Shown: piece after piece, positions 28,094-36,991 of the stretch
Layout: each line of letters opens with the position of its first letter
How positions within the stretch are numbered: the first letter of the stretch is position 1
Origin: Calothrix sp. 336/3
GTDB taxonomy: Bacteria > Cyanobacteriota > Cyanobacteriia > Cyanobacteriales > Nostocaceae
DNA length: 64,000 nucleotides
Direction of reading: 5' to 3'
Assembly (NCBI RefSeq): GCF_000734895.2
Contig: NZ_CP011382.1
Location: forward strand, 6,144,491-6,208,490
Program-made: the position numbers and the translations under genes
The notes under the pieces: model-generated
The model's input: the letters and a program-made list of their open reading frames with translations, nothing else
Databases searched by the model: none
What the model was told of the DNA's origin: nothing

Positions 28094-28128
28094 AAAAGCC
28101 AACATTTAATCCTAGTTAATGTTAGCTT
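28094..28128. promoter_or_regulatory. Inverted repeat upstream of the pyruvate kinase-like gene
   Basis: AAAGCCAACATT and AATGTTAGCTTT form 12-bp arms with one mismatch around an 11-nt loop, 58-92 bp upstream of the start codon on the minus strand. It may be an operator or a leader hairpin. The remaining part of 28037-28394 has no gene. Confidence 0.4.
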
Positions 28129-28394
28129 TCACTGTCGTACCCCCCATCGGGAAATACGCTATCTATACCATTTCACGAAAATTATCAAACCCATCCAGAT
28201 GCTGGAGTCCTTATAAAATAAGTATTCCCAATTTCAGAGGCATCATTTGATTGACAGCAAAATTACATTCTTGCGCCATCCTAGTTGAGTTAAAAATTAG
28301 ATGGAATTCATCAGGCGATCGCCCCACTTTAGGCACAATCTATGTATATATTAAAGGTGGGAATTCTGAACTTATTTAAAAACTACCAATTAAT

Positions 28395-28703
28395 TTAATA
28401 CCCTGACGGGCGAACTTCCATGGCAGTACTGTAAACGTGCCCATCATTACTAACAACGGCATTCTTAAACTCTGCATTGTGCAATTCTTTAAAACCTGGA
28501 GTTTGCCTCATCGCAGCCAGGTGTTCTTCGCTTTCCCACAAAGCAACAGCAGTAACTCTCGTACCATCATCACTTACAAGTACCTTGGCTTCGATAAAAC
28601 CAGGTTGTTGTTTAACCACTTCTGTATAAACCCTAGAGACAACTTCAAAGGCAACTTGCTGCTTGTCAGGCAAGACGGTAAAAACGTTCACAAATGTAAT
28701 CAT
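28395..28703 (-). CDS. Antibiotic biosynthesis monooxygenase (ABM) domain protein
   Basis: This 102-residue protein is a single ABM domain of the ferredoxin-like dimeric alpha-beta barrel fold. It shows the alternating MITFVNVFTVLPDKQQVAFEVVSRVYTEVVKQQPGFIEAKVLVSDDGTRVTAVALWESEEHLAAM pattern, including the typical LWESEEHLAAM. Such proteins include small monooxygenases, haem-degrading enzymes and domains of unknown activity, and the substrate cannot be deduced. It stands alone, with about 400 bp to the CRISPR array. Confidence 0.85.
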   Translation of the reverse strand: MITFVNVFTVLPDKQQVAFEVVSRVYTEVVKQQPGFIEAKVLVSDDGTRVTAVALWESEEHLAAMRQTPGFKELHNAEFKNAVVSNDGHVYSTAMEVRPSGY

Positions 28704-29106
28704 AGCTTTTCAGCTTGTCTACACCACTGAATAATCACAACTTTACAGCATATTTGCAATCTAACTATTATCGAAAATGCAAGATTCGCTTTCACCTACA
28801 GCCCAGACAAGCATGAATTAATGCACCTGCAATCATATTACAAATTATTGCTATACTCTCGACATCAGGTAAACAATTATTCTATTGTTATGCCATTAAA
28901 TTAGTGTTTGCCAGGGCAAAGTACAGGCGAAAACCTGGGAGTCCCGGCAGAATCAACAGAACCTTGACAACATAATAATTACAGCGTTTTGTTATTCCTG
29001 ACTATTGATTATTAATATCAATAAGTGTGGCTGAAAGGAGGTCATTTTTTCGACCTGGCAAAACTGCTTGTAGAACTATTGTTCTGTAAGGGTTTCAGGT
29101 GCTGGA
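28704..29106 (+). promoter_or_regulatory. CRISPR leader region
   Basis: An A/T-rich stretch directly before the first repeat, with no coding frame. It contains a hairpin, AGGTC / GACCT around ATTTTTTC (29039-29056), a small inverted repeat AGAAC-TATT-GTTCT (near 29073-29086), and a more complex fold at 28910-28948. The array orientation (degenerate repeat at the far end) places the leader here. Part of the region may instead be the 5' region of the ABM gene on the other strand. Confidence 0.6.
28910..28948. ncRNA. Possible structured RNA element
   Basis: GCC-A-GGG (28910-28916) can pair with CCCGGC (28943-28948) through a bulged A, and inside it CAGG (28924-28927) pairs with CCTG (28934-28937) around CGAAAA. 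The nested helices and purine-rich loops look like a structured RNA or riboswitch-like element. I could not match it to a known class, and the strand is not decided. Confidence 0.25.
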
Positions 29107-29946
29107 CTTGAAACTAACTGATTCCCGTTCGCGGGATTGAAACAGGACACCTACAACAACAGCAAAGAACTATTCAACAAACTTGAAACTAACTGATTCC
29201 CGTTCGCGGGATTGAAACGAAATCAAGTAAAAATGCAAGAAAAAAGCAGACCGAGCTTGAAACTAACTGATTCCCGTTCGCGGGATTGAAACTCCCTAAT
29301 TACCGCACGCCCCACTAAAGGGACAGAACTTGAAACTAACTGATTCCCGTTCGCGGGATTGAAACATTCCTGGCTATTTTCCTTACGGGTTCCCAGCTTG
29401 AAACTAACTGATTCCCGTTCGCGGGATTGAAACATTGCCTCAAAGGGGAAATGCATAATAGCGGCTATATAACTTGAAACTAACTGATTCCCGTTCGCGG
29501 GATTGAAACCATTAGGAACAATCAATACATTATTAGCTTCAGAAACTTGAAACTAACTGATTCCCGTTCGCGGGATTGAAACAAAACACTTAATTAAGAG
29601 CCATAACCCTCTCTCATCCTTGAAACTAACTGATTCCCGTTCGCGGGATTGAAACCCATTATGTTCTCAGCACTAGGCATCGCTTTCCCTGACTTGAAAC
29701 TAACTGATTCCCGTTCGCGGGATTGAAACAGGTTTATTCAGTTTCTATCTACGGAAATGTATCCTTGAAACTAACTGATTCCCGTTCGCGGGATTGAAAC
29801 CAGTCCTTTGGATTTATTTGTTAGGTGAAAATATCCTTGAAACTAACTGATTCCCGTTCGCGGGATTGAAACGGGTTTGCTCTTAAATCGCCTTCAAAAC
29901 TATTACGAACTTGAAACTAACTGATTCCCGTTCGCGGGATTGAAAA
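29107..29946 (+). CRISPR. CRISPR array, 12 repeats of 37 bp, 11 spacers
   Basis: The 37-bp repeat begins CTTGAAACTAACTGATTCCC and ends GTTCGCGGGATTGAAAC. Repeats start at 29107, 29182, 29256, 29329, 29397, 29473, 29546, 29619, 29693, 29764, 29836 and 29910. Spacers are 31-39 bp and unrelated to each other. All repeats are identical except the last, whose final C is A. That degenerate end and the ATTGAAAC 3' handle show that transcription runs on the plus strand with the leader at the left. The repeat contains a TCCCG-TTCG-CGGGA stem. No cas gene is present in the window, so processing depends on proteins encoded elsewhere. Confidence 0.99.
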
Positions 29947-30043
29947 TTTATTTTTCTCTAAAGAAATAAGTACAACTGCTCAAAACTACCGATTTAGTTG
30001 ACGGGATTAAGTTTGATTACAGACAGCGATCGCTATCCTCAAA

Positions 30044-30631
30044 TTATCTTCGACGAAACACAAACAGATTGCCCGTTTTCCCCCTACCAATTCTCATCTC
30101 CCCATCTAAATAAGAAGTTATCCACACAGCTTGATTCCGCAGAAATTCCAACACCGGGATTTTCAAACGAGGTAAAGTCAAAGGTTTAGTTGCTTGCAAC
30201 GAAAATGCACAAAAACTAACTAGGGCGGTTTTTTCATCCTCCCGTTGCCAAACTCCCTCAGCCTGAACTTGCCATTCTCCCAAAACAGGCAATTCCATCA
30301 GGGCACAATTGGAAGTAGCAATTTTTCCAGCCTCATCTACAGTCAAATTTTGCCACACCTGGTTAATTTTTACACTCATCCAATCAGGTGTTGTTGCCAG
30401 CTTGCGAGTCACCACAGTTCCCCTGGAAGCGTATATCAACTGCCATTCACCAGTTAAACTATCTGAACTCAGGGGTTCGGGAGTCGGGTTCATTTCCTCC
30501 AAGGAAAACACAATCCCATCTATAGTTGGTTCTGGCTCTGGAAATATGGCTTGCTGTAATGATAATCCTGCCAAGCGTTGTGACAATTCCGCTTTTAGAG
30601 CAATTATTGTAGTCGTAATATTGTCATCCAT
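30044..30631 (-). CDS. PAP/fibrillin family protein
   Basis: This 195-residue protein matches the plastid-lipid-associated protein (fibrillin) domain. It shows LTGEWQLIYASRGTVVTRKL at about residues 60-79, a beta-barrel-like middle and the terminal TSYLDGEMRIGRGKTGNLFVFRR. These lipocalin-like proteins associate with thylakoid lipids and quinones in plastids and cyanobacteria. It has no signal peptide. Its stop codon lies about 100 bp after the end of the CRISPR array, and the two face each other. The function is inferred from the family only. Confidence 0.88.
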   Translation of the reverse strand: MDDNITTTIIALKAELSQRLAGLSLQQAIFPEPEPTIDGIVFSLEEMNPTPEPLSSDSLTGEWQLIYASRGTVVTRKLATTPDWMSVKINQVWQNLTVDEAGKIATSNCALMELPVLGEWQVQAEGVWQREDEKTALVSFCAFSLQATKPLTLPRLKIPVLEFLRNQAVWITSYLDGEMRIGRGKTGNLFVFRRR

Positions 30632-30961
30632 AATAAATCTTGATGTTGCCAGTGAAAATATAATTTTCTAACTTACCCACCTGTATTCCACCATCTTAAG
30701 AGCTAGAATTTGGCTCCATTACCAGCATTTTTTGATAACCCCAATCTTCAGCCGCATTATTGTCCTACCAAAGTGATACTGGGAAAAAACCTGATTAATA
30801 CTTATATTCCCAATACTTCCACGATTTTTCCAACAGATGCATCCGATGGAAGTACCGTAAAAGTAGATATCCATAGGAAACTAGAAAAGGGCGAACAAAA
30901 CACAGCCTATGGGTTTTGACACAGTAAGTGGTACTAGTTGCTTGCGAAGGAGGATAGATAT
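30632..30961. other. Intergenic region with strong ribosome binding site
   Basis: The 330 bp between fibrillin and the nucleotidyltransferase end with AAGGAGGA at about 30948-30954, which sets the downstream start at 30962. A 69-codon plus-strand frame (30710-30919) lacks a ribosome binding site and a recognisable domain and is not called. Confidence 0.5.
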
Positions 30962-33490
30962 ATGCGTGCTGTACTAATGGCTGGAGGTTCGGGAACGCGG
31001 TTACGTCCGCTTACCTGCGATCTACCAAAACCGATGGTACCGATTCTCAATCGACCGATCGCGGAACATATAATTAACCTACTCAAACGGCACCAAATTA
31101 CCGAAGTTGTTGCCACACTCCATTATTTACCCGATGCTTTAAGAGATTATTTCCAAGATGGCAGTGATTTCGGTGTGCAACTTACCTATGCAGTAGAGGA
31201 AGATCAACCCCTAGGAACCGCAGGTTGCGTGAAAAATATTGCTGAACTGTTGGATGAAACTTTTTTAGTCATCAGTGGTGATAGTATCACGGACTTCGAC
31301 TTGACGGCAGCCATTGAATTTCATAAACGAAAGCAATCGAAAGCAACTTTAATCTTGACTCGTGTCCCGAATCCGATCGAATTTGGGGTAGTCATTACCG
31401 ATGAAACTGGACAAATCAACCGATTTTTAGAAAAACCTTCCACCAGTGAAATTTTTTCCGATACAGTCAATACTGGCACTTACATCTTAGAGCCGGAGGT
31501 TTTAGAATACCTACCCGATCACCAAGAAACTGATTTTTCTAAGGACTTGTTTCCCCTATTACTGGCAAAAGGAGAGCCAATGTATGGGTATATTGCCCAG
31601 GGATATTGGTGTGATGTGGGTCACTTAGATGCATACCGTGAGGCACAGTACGATGCCCTAGACTATAAGGTAAAACTGGATTTTCCCTACAAGGAAATTT
31701 CTCCCGGTCTTTGGGTTGGTCAAAATACATACATTGACCCTACTGCACAACTGGAAGCGCCAGCAGTGATTGGTGATAATTGCCGCATTGGTGCGAGGGT
31801 ACAAATTGAGGCAGGGACTGTGATTGGTGATAATGTCACCATTGGCGCAGATGCCAACCTGAAGCGCCCAATTATTTGGAATGGGGCAATTATTGGTGAA
31901 GAAGCGCACCTTTCAGCCTGCGTAATTTCCCGTGGTACCCGCGTCGATCGCCGTGCCCATGTTTTAGAAGCAGCTGTGGTGGGTTCCCTTTCTACCGTGG
32001 GAGAGGAAGCGCAAATTAGCCCTGGTGTGCGGGTTTGGCCCAGCAAAAAGATTGAGTCTGGGGCAATTCTCAACATTAATTTAATTTGGGGAAATACTGC
32101 CCAGAGAAACCTGTTTGGGCAACGGGGTGTCCAAGGGTTGGCGAATATCGACATTACTCCAGAATTCGCTGTCAAGCTAGGTGCTGCCTATGGTTCTACC
32201 TTAAAACCAGGTTCCAAGGTGACTGTTTCCCGTGATCAACGCAATATTTCCCGGATGGTGACTCGCTCCCTAATTGCGGGATTGATGTCTGTAGGTATTT
32301 CCATTCAAAATCTGGATGCGACGGCAATTCCCATTTCCCGAACAGTAATTCCGAAGATGGATGTGGTGGGGGGTATTCATGTACGGGTACATCCCGATCG
32401 CCCGGATTATATTTTGATTGAGTTTTTGGATGGAAAGGGAATTAATATTTCCAAAGCCAAGGAAAAGAAAATCGAAGGAGCATATTTTAAAGAGGATATG
32501 CGGCGATCGCAAATCCATGAGGTGGGTGATGTAGCCTATCCCAGTCAAGTTGCAGATTACTACTGCACAGCTTTTGAAAAATTGCTCAATATTCACACAA
32601 TTCGTAACAGCCGCGCTAAAGTTGTGATTGATTATGCCTATGCAGTTTCTGGAGCTGTTCTACCCCAGATGCTACACACCTTTGGGGCTGATGCTGTGGT
32701 TCTCAACGCCAGTTTGAATAAAACTGCCATGTCTGCGGCTGATAAGGAAGGATTAGTCACCCAGCTCGGTCATGTGGTAGAAGCTTTAAAAGCTAACTTT
32801 GGAGTACAAGTTTCGGCGAATGGTGAACAATTGATACTAGTAGATGAGTCAGGTATCCCAATTCGGGGGGAAATTTTAACCGCCTTGATGGTGGATATGA
32901 TGTTAACTTCTCATCCCAGGGGGACTGTAGTTGTTCCAGTTCATGCATCTAGCGCCGTAGAACAAATTGCCCGCCGTCATGATGGTCGAGTGATTCGGAC
33001 TAAAGCCAACTCCACAGCTTTAATGGAAGCAAGTTATACCAACTCCAATGTGGTATTAGGTGGTAGTGCGGATACAGGGTTTATTTTTCCCCAGTTGCAC
33101 CCCGGCTTTGACTCCATGTTCTGTATTGCCAAGCTGATTGAAATGCTGACAATTCAAGAGCGATCGCTAGCTTCTGTGCGTGCAGAAATACCCCGTGTGA
33201 TTCATAAAACCTATGCTGTACGCTGTCCCTGGACTGTAAAAGGTGCATTAATGCGGCATCTTGTGGAAACCCACCCAGCTCAAAATCTAGAACTCATCGA
33301 TGGCGTAAAAATCTGCCAACCCTATGATGATAGCTGGGTATTATTACTGCCAGATGCTAGTGAACCAATAGTACATTTATTTGCTAATAGCAATGAGCGT
33401 GATTGGGTAGATGACAATATCCGCTTGTACCGAACTCGCGTGCAAGCATTTGTAGAGAAAGAAGAGGAAGAGGTTGCTGCGGAAAACTAG
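30962..33490 (+). CDS. Mannose-1-phosphate guanylyltransferase / phosphomannomutase-like fusion protein
   Basis: This 842-residue protein has three parts. Residues 1 to about 230 form a nucleotidyltransferase (MAGGSGTRLRPLTCDLPKPMVPI, with GYWCDVGHLDAYREAQ at its end). About 250-360 form a left-handed beta-helix of hexapeptide repeats (IGDNCRIGARVQIEAGTVIGDN). About 375-842 resemble a phosphomannomutase. In the last part the active-site phosphoserine loop (TASHNP in active enzymes) reads GGIHVRVHPDRP, so this domain is probably inactive or altered. It likely makes an NDP-sugar, GDP-mannose by family naming, though UDP- or other NDP-sugars are possible. The start follows a strong AAGGAGGA; an in-frame TTG at 30938 lies before that site and is rejected. 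Confidence 0.88.
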   Translation: MRAVLMAGGSGTRLRPLTCDLPKPMVPILNRPIAEHIINLLKRHQITEVVATLHYLPDALRDYFQDGSDFGVQLTYAVEEDQPLGTAGCVKNIAELLDETFLVISGDSITDFDLTAAIEFHKRKQSKATLILTRVPNPIEFGVVITDETGQINRFLEKPSTSEIFSDTVNTGTYILEPEVLEYLPDHQETDFSKDLFPLLLAKGEPMYGYIAQGYWCDVGHLDAYREAQYDALDYKVKLDFPYKEISPGLWVGQNTYIDPTAQLEAPAVIGDNCRIGARVQIEAGTVIGDNVTIGADANLKRPIIWNGAIIGEEAHLSACVISRGTRVDRRAHVLEAAVVGSLSTVGEEAQISPGVRVWPSKKIESGAILNINLIWGNTAQRNLFGQRGVQGLANIDITPEFAVKLGAAYGSTLKPGSKVTVSRDQRNISRMVTRSLIAGLMSVGISIQNLDATAIPISRTVIPKMDVVGGIHVRVHPDRPDYILIEFLDGKGINISKAKEKKIEGAYFKEDMRRSQIHEVGDVAYPSQVADYYCTAFEKLLNIHTIRNSRAKVVIDYAYAVSGAVLPQMLHTFGADAVVLNASLNKTAMSAADKEGLVTQLGHVVEALKANFGVQVSANGEQLILVDESGIPIRGEILTALMVDMMLTSHPRGTVVVPVHASSAVEQIARRHDGRVIRTKANSTALMEASYTNSNVVLGGSADTGFIFPQLHPGFDSMFCIAKLIEMLTIQERSLASVRAEIPRVIHKTYAVRCPWTVKGALMRHLVETHPAQNLELIDGVKICQPYDDSWVLLLPDASEPIVHLFANSNERDWVDDNIRLYRTRVQAFVEKEEEEVAAEN

Positions 33491-33875
33491 GATTTCCTAA
33501 GACTGAGCAAGGGGTAGTTCAATAGTAATAATAGGGAATTGAAAAATATCTCTACTCCCTTGCCATCCATTCTCGTATCTCCACGGTTGTCCAACTTATG
33601 AAGAATGTATAAAATTTCAGCAAGTATCATGTTTCAATTCCACTCAAACTACTTATATCAAAAGTTACTAAATCCTCAAAATATCCGGAAAAGTTTATCT
33701 AAACAGAAAAAAATGCACCCTAATTGTTAAGGTCATGCAAACAATCTCATGGTAAATGACTAGCTCCTGTTATAAAGGGAGATAATGTGAATGCCAGCCA
33801 CTATCCGACAGTGGTTGTTTCCAGGATATTTTATTTTAGATTTTGGTGCCGATGGAGGGCAAAGCAATTTGAGGG
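33491..33875. other. Intergenic region
   Basis: 385 bp without a gene. A small hairpin, CCACT-ATCCGAC-AGTGG, lies near 33798-33814, upstream of the histidine kinase. Nothing else is apparent. Confidence 0.4.
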
Positions 33876-35600
33876 ATGCAAATTCACAAATCAATGAATA
33901 TTATTCTTGATATATTAAGCAAAAAAGTGTCAGCCGAACAGCCCTCTACTGATGAACTCCCAACTATAGAATTTCCCTCCAGAGGGAAGTTAAAAGCTAG
34001 TTCTTGGCGTATCCACCAGAAAATCGGTTATGGATACTTCCTAGCTATTGGTATTGGCTTTTTTGGTTCAGTTACTGGTTTGGTTATCGCTAATTCCTAT
34101 CGGGCACAGGGAATTAGACAATATAATCATGCTCACTTTCAATCGCAGATGCTGTCTGGGTATAAAGATGCGATTATGGAAGCACAGTTATATAGTTCTA
34201 ACTTAGCTGCATTTGTGGGAGAGTCGGAGAAACTCACTGCCACACGCACGGAATTTTGGAACAGTATCGCTAAAACTAAGAAAATTGAACAGGAAATCAT
34301 TGGTTTTCTCGATAGTAAACCCAAGAAATTAGCGGCAACAGAAGATACCCTCAAAACTCTGTTACGTTACTCTGCAAATAATTTAGATGCTTATGTGCAA
34401 CAGATAGAGTCAGCGCTACAACCAATTGACAGACAGCAACTTTCACCAGAGCAGGTACCAGTCATTCGGGAAAAATTACTGACTGTGATGCGTGGTGAAA
34501 CTGCCGCACAGTTGGATGAAATGAGTCATAAATTGACTAATATTTTGCAAATTGCCGAAAGACAAGAGCAAGAAAAGAATGATGATGTGGAACAGGCAAA
34601 AATCATTGAACGCTTGATTATTATTGCCAGTATGCTGCTTTCCGTTTGTGTGGCAGCCATTGTTGCATGGCGAACTAGTCGGGCGATCGCTGAACCTGTA
34701 ATTACCGTCACCCAAGTCGCAGAGCAAGTTGCCAGAAAATCAAATTTTAACTTACGTGCCCCCATCACCACTGAAGATGAGATCGGATTACTCGCAAAAT
34801 CACTGAATCGTTTAATAGAACAGGTATCTAAACATACAAAAGAATTGGAACAAGCTAAGGAATTAGCGGAAGCTGCCAATCAGGCGAAAAGTGGTTTTTT
34901 AGCTAACATCAGTCATGAATTACGCACTCCCCTAAATGCGATTATTGGCTTGAGTCAATTATTAGAAGATGATGCTGTAGATATGGGGTTAACAGGAGAT
35001 ATTGTCAGCGACTTAGAATCAATTAACTCTGCTGGTAAGCATCTGTTGAATCTTATTAACGATATTCTCGACTTGTCGAAGATGGAAGCAGGAAAAATGA
35101 CATTCTATCCAGAGACATTTGATGTCGTGAGTTTAATCAACAATGTGGTAGTGACAGTTAAACCTCTAGTCGAGAAAAACGGCAATATCTTAGAGGTTGA
35201 CTACGATCATGAATTGGGTGTGATATACACTGACCAAACTAAACTCCGTCAGGTACTTTACAATCTTCTCAGCAACGCTGCCAAATTTACGACTAACGGG
35301 AAAATCAGACTGAAGGTAAAACGGGACAATAACCACCCTGCAACGGGACAACTTCAGGAATTAATTACTTTTATTGTTACAGATACTGGTATCGGTATGT
35401 CCCTTGCCCAACAGCAAAAGCTGTTCCAACCTTTCACCCAGGGAGACGCATCCACCACGAGAAAGTATGGAGGTACGGGCTTAGGGTTAGCCATTACTCG
35501 CCACTTTTGCCATATGATGGGTGGTGATATTTTGGTGAAAAGCGAACCCGGTGTTGGTTCTACCTTTGTGATCAAGTTACCCACTTCAATGACTGCCTAA
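33876..35600 (+). CDS. Membrane sensor histidine kinase (HAMP-HisKA-HATPase)
   Basis: This 574-residue kinase has a membrane segment at about 52-73, an extracytoplasmic helical region of about 170 residues (CHASE3/four-helix-like, no clear ligand motif), a second segment at about 246-265, and HAMP (about 266-320). The phospho-acceptor His347 lies in NISHELRTPLNAIIG. The ATPase domain has LRQVLYNLLSNAAKF (N box), DTGIGMS (G1) and YGGTGLGLAI (G2). There is no receiver domain and no adjacent response regulator, so the partner is unknown. Its last 15 bp overlap the end of the convergent tmk gene. The start is the first ATG with GAGGG nearby; a second ATG 18 bp later is possible. Confidence 0.9.
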   Translation: MQIHKSMNIILDILSKKVSAEQPSTDELPTIEFPSRGKLKASSWRIHQKIGYGYFLAIGIGFFGSVTGLVIANSYRAQGIRQYNHAHFQSQMLSGYKDAIMEAQLYSSNLAAFVGESEKLTATRTEFWNSIAKTKKIEQEIIGFLDSKPKKLAATEDTLKTLLRYSANNLDAYVQQIESALQPIDRQQLSPEQVPVIREKLLTVMRGETAAQLDEMSHKLTNILQIAERQEQEKNDDVEQAKIIERLIIIASMLLSVCVAAIVAWRTSRAIAEPVITVTQVAEQVARKSNFNLRAPITTEDEIGLLAKSLNRLIEQVSKHTKELEQAKELAEAANQAKSGFLANISHELRTPLNAIIGLSQLLEDDAVDMGLTGDIVSDLESINSAGKHLLNLINDILDLSKMEAGKMTFYPETFDVVSLINNVVVTVKPLVEKNGNILEVDYDHELGVIYTDQTKLRQVLYNLLSNAAKFTTNGKIRLKVKRDNNHPATGQLQELITFIVTDTGIGMSLAQQQKLFQPFTQGDASTTRKYGGTGLGLAITRHFCHMMGGDILVKSEPGVGSTFVIKLPTSMTA

Positions 35601-36215
35601 TTTTGCGGTGAGAATAGTTTGAATTTGTTTATGTACCACCTCTTGAGTTAAGCTAGCGTCTATTCTTCTAATTCTTTCAGGGTGGGTATTGGCTAAAAAC
35701 TTATATCCCTGTTGAACACGATGATGAAATTCTATCTTTTCCTGCTCAATACGATCAGGAGCTTCGCCACTTTTGATTTTACGGGCTAATCCCGTTGCCA
35801 CGTCAATATCTAACCATAAAGTTAGGTCGCTGTGGAGTCCAGTTGTGGCAATATGATTTAAGTTATCAATTAGCTCTCGATTTAAACCACGTCCGAAACA
35901 TTGATAGGCAATGGTGGAATCGGTATAGCGATCGCAGAGAACAGTTTTACCTGCGGCTAAATTTGGTAGTAGTAACTGTTCGACATGTTGAGCGCGATCG
36001 GCTGCATATAATAAGAGTTCAGCGCGATTACTAATGGAATTTTTCCCTGAATCTAATAATAATTGCCGTATATGCGCCCCTAAATCTGTACCTCCAGGTT
36101 GCCGTGTAACGACTACATCCACACCTAAACTTTGCAACCATTGGTGACATAGATGGATTTGGGTTGTTTTTCCACAACCTTCTACCCCTTCAAAAACTAT
36201 TAGCTTTCCATCCAT
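35586..36215 (-). CDS. tmk: Thymidylate kinase
   Basis: This 209-residue enzyme phosphorylates dTMP to dTDP. The start is set at MDGKLIVFEG, which places the P-loop GVEGCGKTT at residues 10-18 as in the family; an ATG at 36260 would add 15 unconserved residues. It also shows TRQPGGTDLGAHIR, the DRYTDSTIAYQ motif of the Asp-Arg-Tyr type, and a LID region (SGEAPDRIEQE). The gene follows the cupin gene by 50 bp, and its 3' end overlaps the convergent histidine kinase gene by 15 bp. Confidence 0.95.
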   Translation of the reverse strand: MDGKLIVFEGVEGCGKTTQIHLCHQWLQSLGVDVVVTRQPGGTDLGAHIRQLLLDSGKNSISNRAELLLYAADRAQHVEQLLLPNLAAGKTVLCDRYTDSTIAYQCFGRGLNRELIDNLNHIATTGLHSDLTLWLDIDVATGLARKIKSGEAPDRIEQEKIEFHHRVQQGYKFLANTHPERIRRIDASLTQEVVHKQIQTILTAKLGSH

Positions 36216-36265
36216 GATTTGATTTAGTAGGTGAACGGCATTTTTCAAATTACCATTCAATCGTA

Positions 36266-36736
36266 CTATTTTGACTCATTTGCGTAAGGTTGACCATTTT
36301 TACGAGTCAATACCCAACTACCAGAATTTTCGATTGCCATCAAATCATCGTCAGGGTAGGTTGCTATATCTCCAGGGGTTTTATCCCCAATTTCTAAGTA
36401 AGTTGCCACAGCACCAGAACGATTAACTAAATGATGTCCGTTTGCCTCACCAGCAGGGAATGCAGCAGCCATACCAGGTGTTAAAATTTGCTCTCCTTCG
36501 TCAGTAATTAAGGTGATTTCTCCAGTCAGAACATAAATAAACTCATCTTGGGAACTATGCCAATGACGCAAAGCCGAAGCGCTACCTGGAGCTAATTTTG
36601 TCAAATTGACACCGAAATTTTTTAGCCCTGCAAAGCTACCTAAACGCTGTTTAATTCTGCCAGCAACCACATTTTTGAAGGGTTCAGGATAAACAGTGGT
36701 TGTGTATTCTGGCACATCTTCGGGATGAATAATCAT
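36266..36736 (-). CDS. Cupin-domain protein
   Basis: This 156-residue protein is a single double-stranded beta-helix. The metal-site motifs are LRHWHSSQDEFIYVLTGEITLI (His, His, Glu) and FPAGEANGHHLVNRSG (final His). Many family members are mannose-6-phosphate isomerase-like, dioxygenases or regulators, and the specific activity is not readable. It sits between tmk (50 bp downstream) and the redox genes (255 bp upstream, with an 89-bp repeat in the gap), so co-transcription with tmk is possible. Confidence 0.85.
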   Translation of the reverse strand: MIIHPEDVPEYTTTVYPEPFKNVVAGRIKQRLGSFAGLKNFGVNLTKLAPGSASALRHWHSSQDEFIYVLTGEITLITDEGEQILTPGMAAAFPAGEANGHHLVNRSGAVATYLEIGDKTPGDIATYPDDDLMAIENSGSWVLTRKNGQPYANESK

Positions 36737-36841
36737 TTTTCACCTGAGGAAAAGTAAAGGTAGGTGAATTTAGCATTTCCCTACCCATGGACCAACTTAA
36801 AATAATTCGTAATGCTCCCTGCGGGAGAGCTAACGCTAACA

Positions 36842-36930
36842 TAATTACGTTTTTTGACGGGACTTAAACCCCGATACAAAACACACTGCTTATGGAAGCA
36901 GGGGACTTAAACCCCCAAAGTTGGTTAAAA
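36842..36930. repeat. Dispersed 89-bp intergenic repeat, copy A
   Basis: This stretch, TAATTACGTTTTTT... to AAAGTTGGTTAAAAA, is about 80% identical to 48821-48909. It contains the hairpin CTGCTT-ATG-GAAGCAG and two GACTTAAAC-type motifs. It is a dispersed, non-coding repeat between the cupin and nitroreductase genes. Confidence 0.75.
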
Positions 36931-36991
36931 ATAGTTGAAGGGTATAGGGTGCAGGTTTTTTATGTTCACTGTCACCTCTTCCTCTTACCCC

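Noticed and set aside
29223..29525. 100-codon minus-strand frame with repeated FNPANGNQLVSS
   Set aside because: It is a reading of the CRISPR repeats and spacers, not a protein gene.
30710..30919. 69-codon plus-strand frame before the nucleotidyltransferase gene
   Set aside because: No domain and no ribosome binding site; the strong site at 30948 belongs to the downstream gene.
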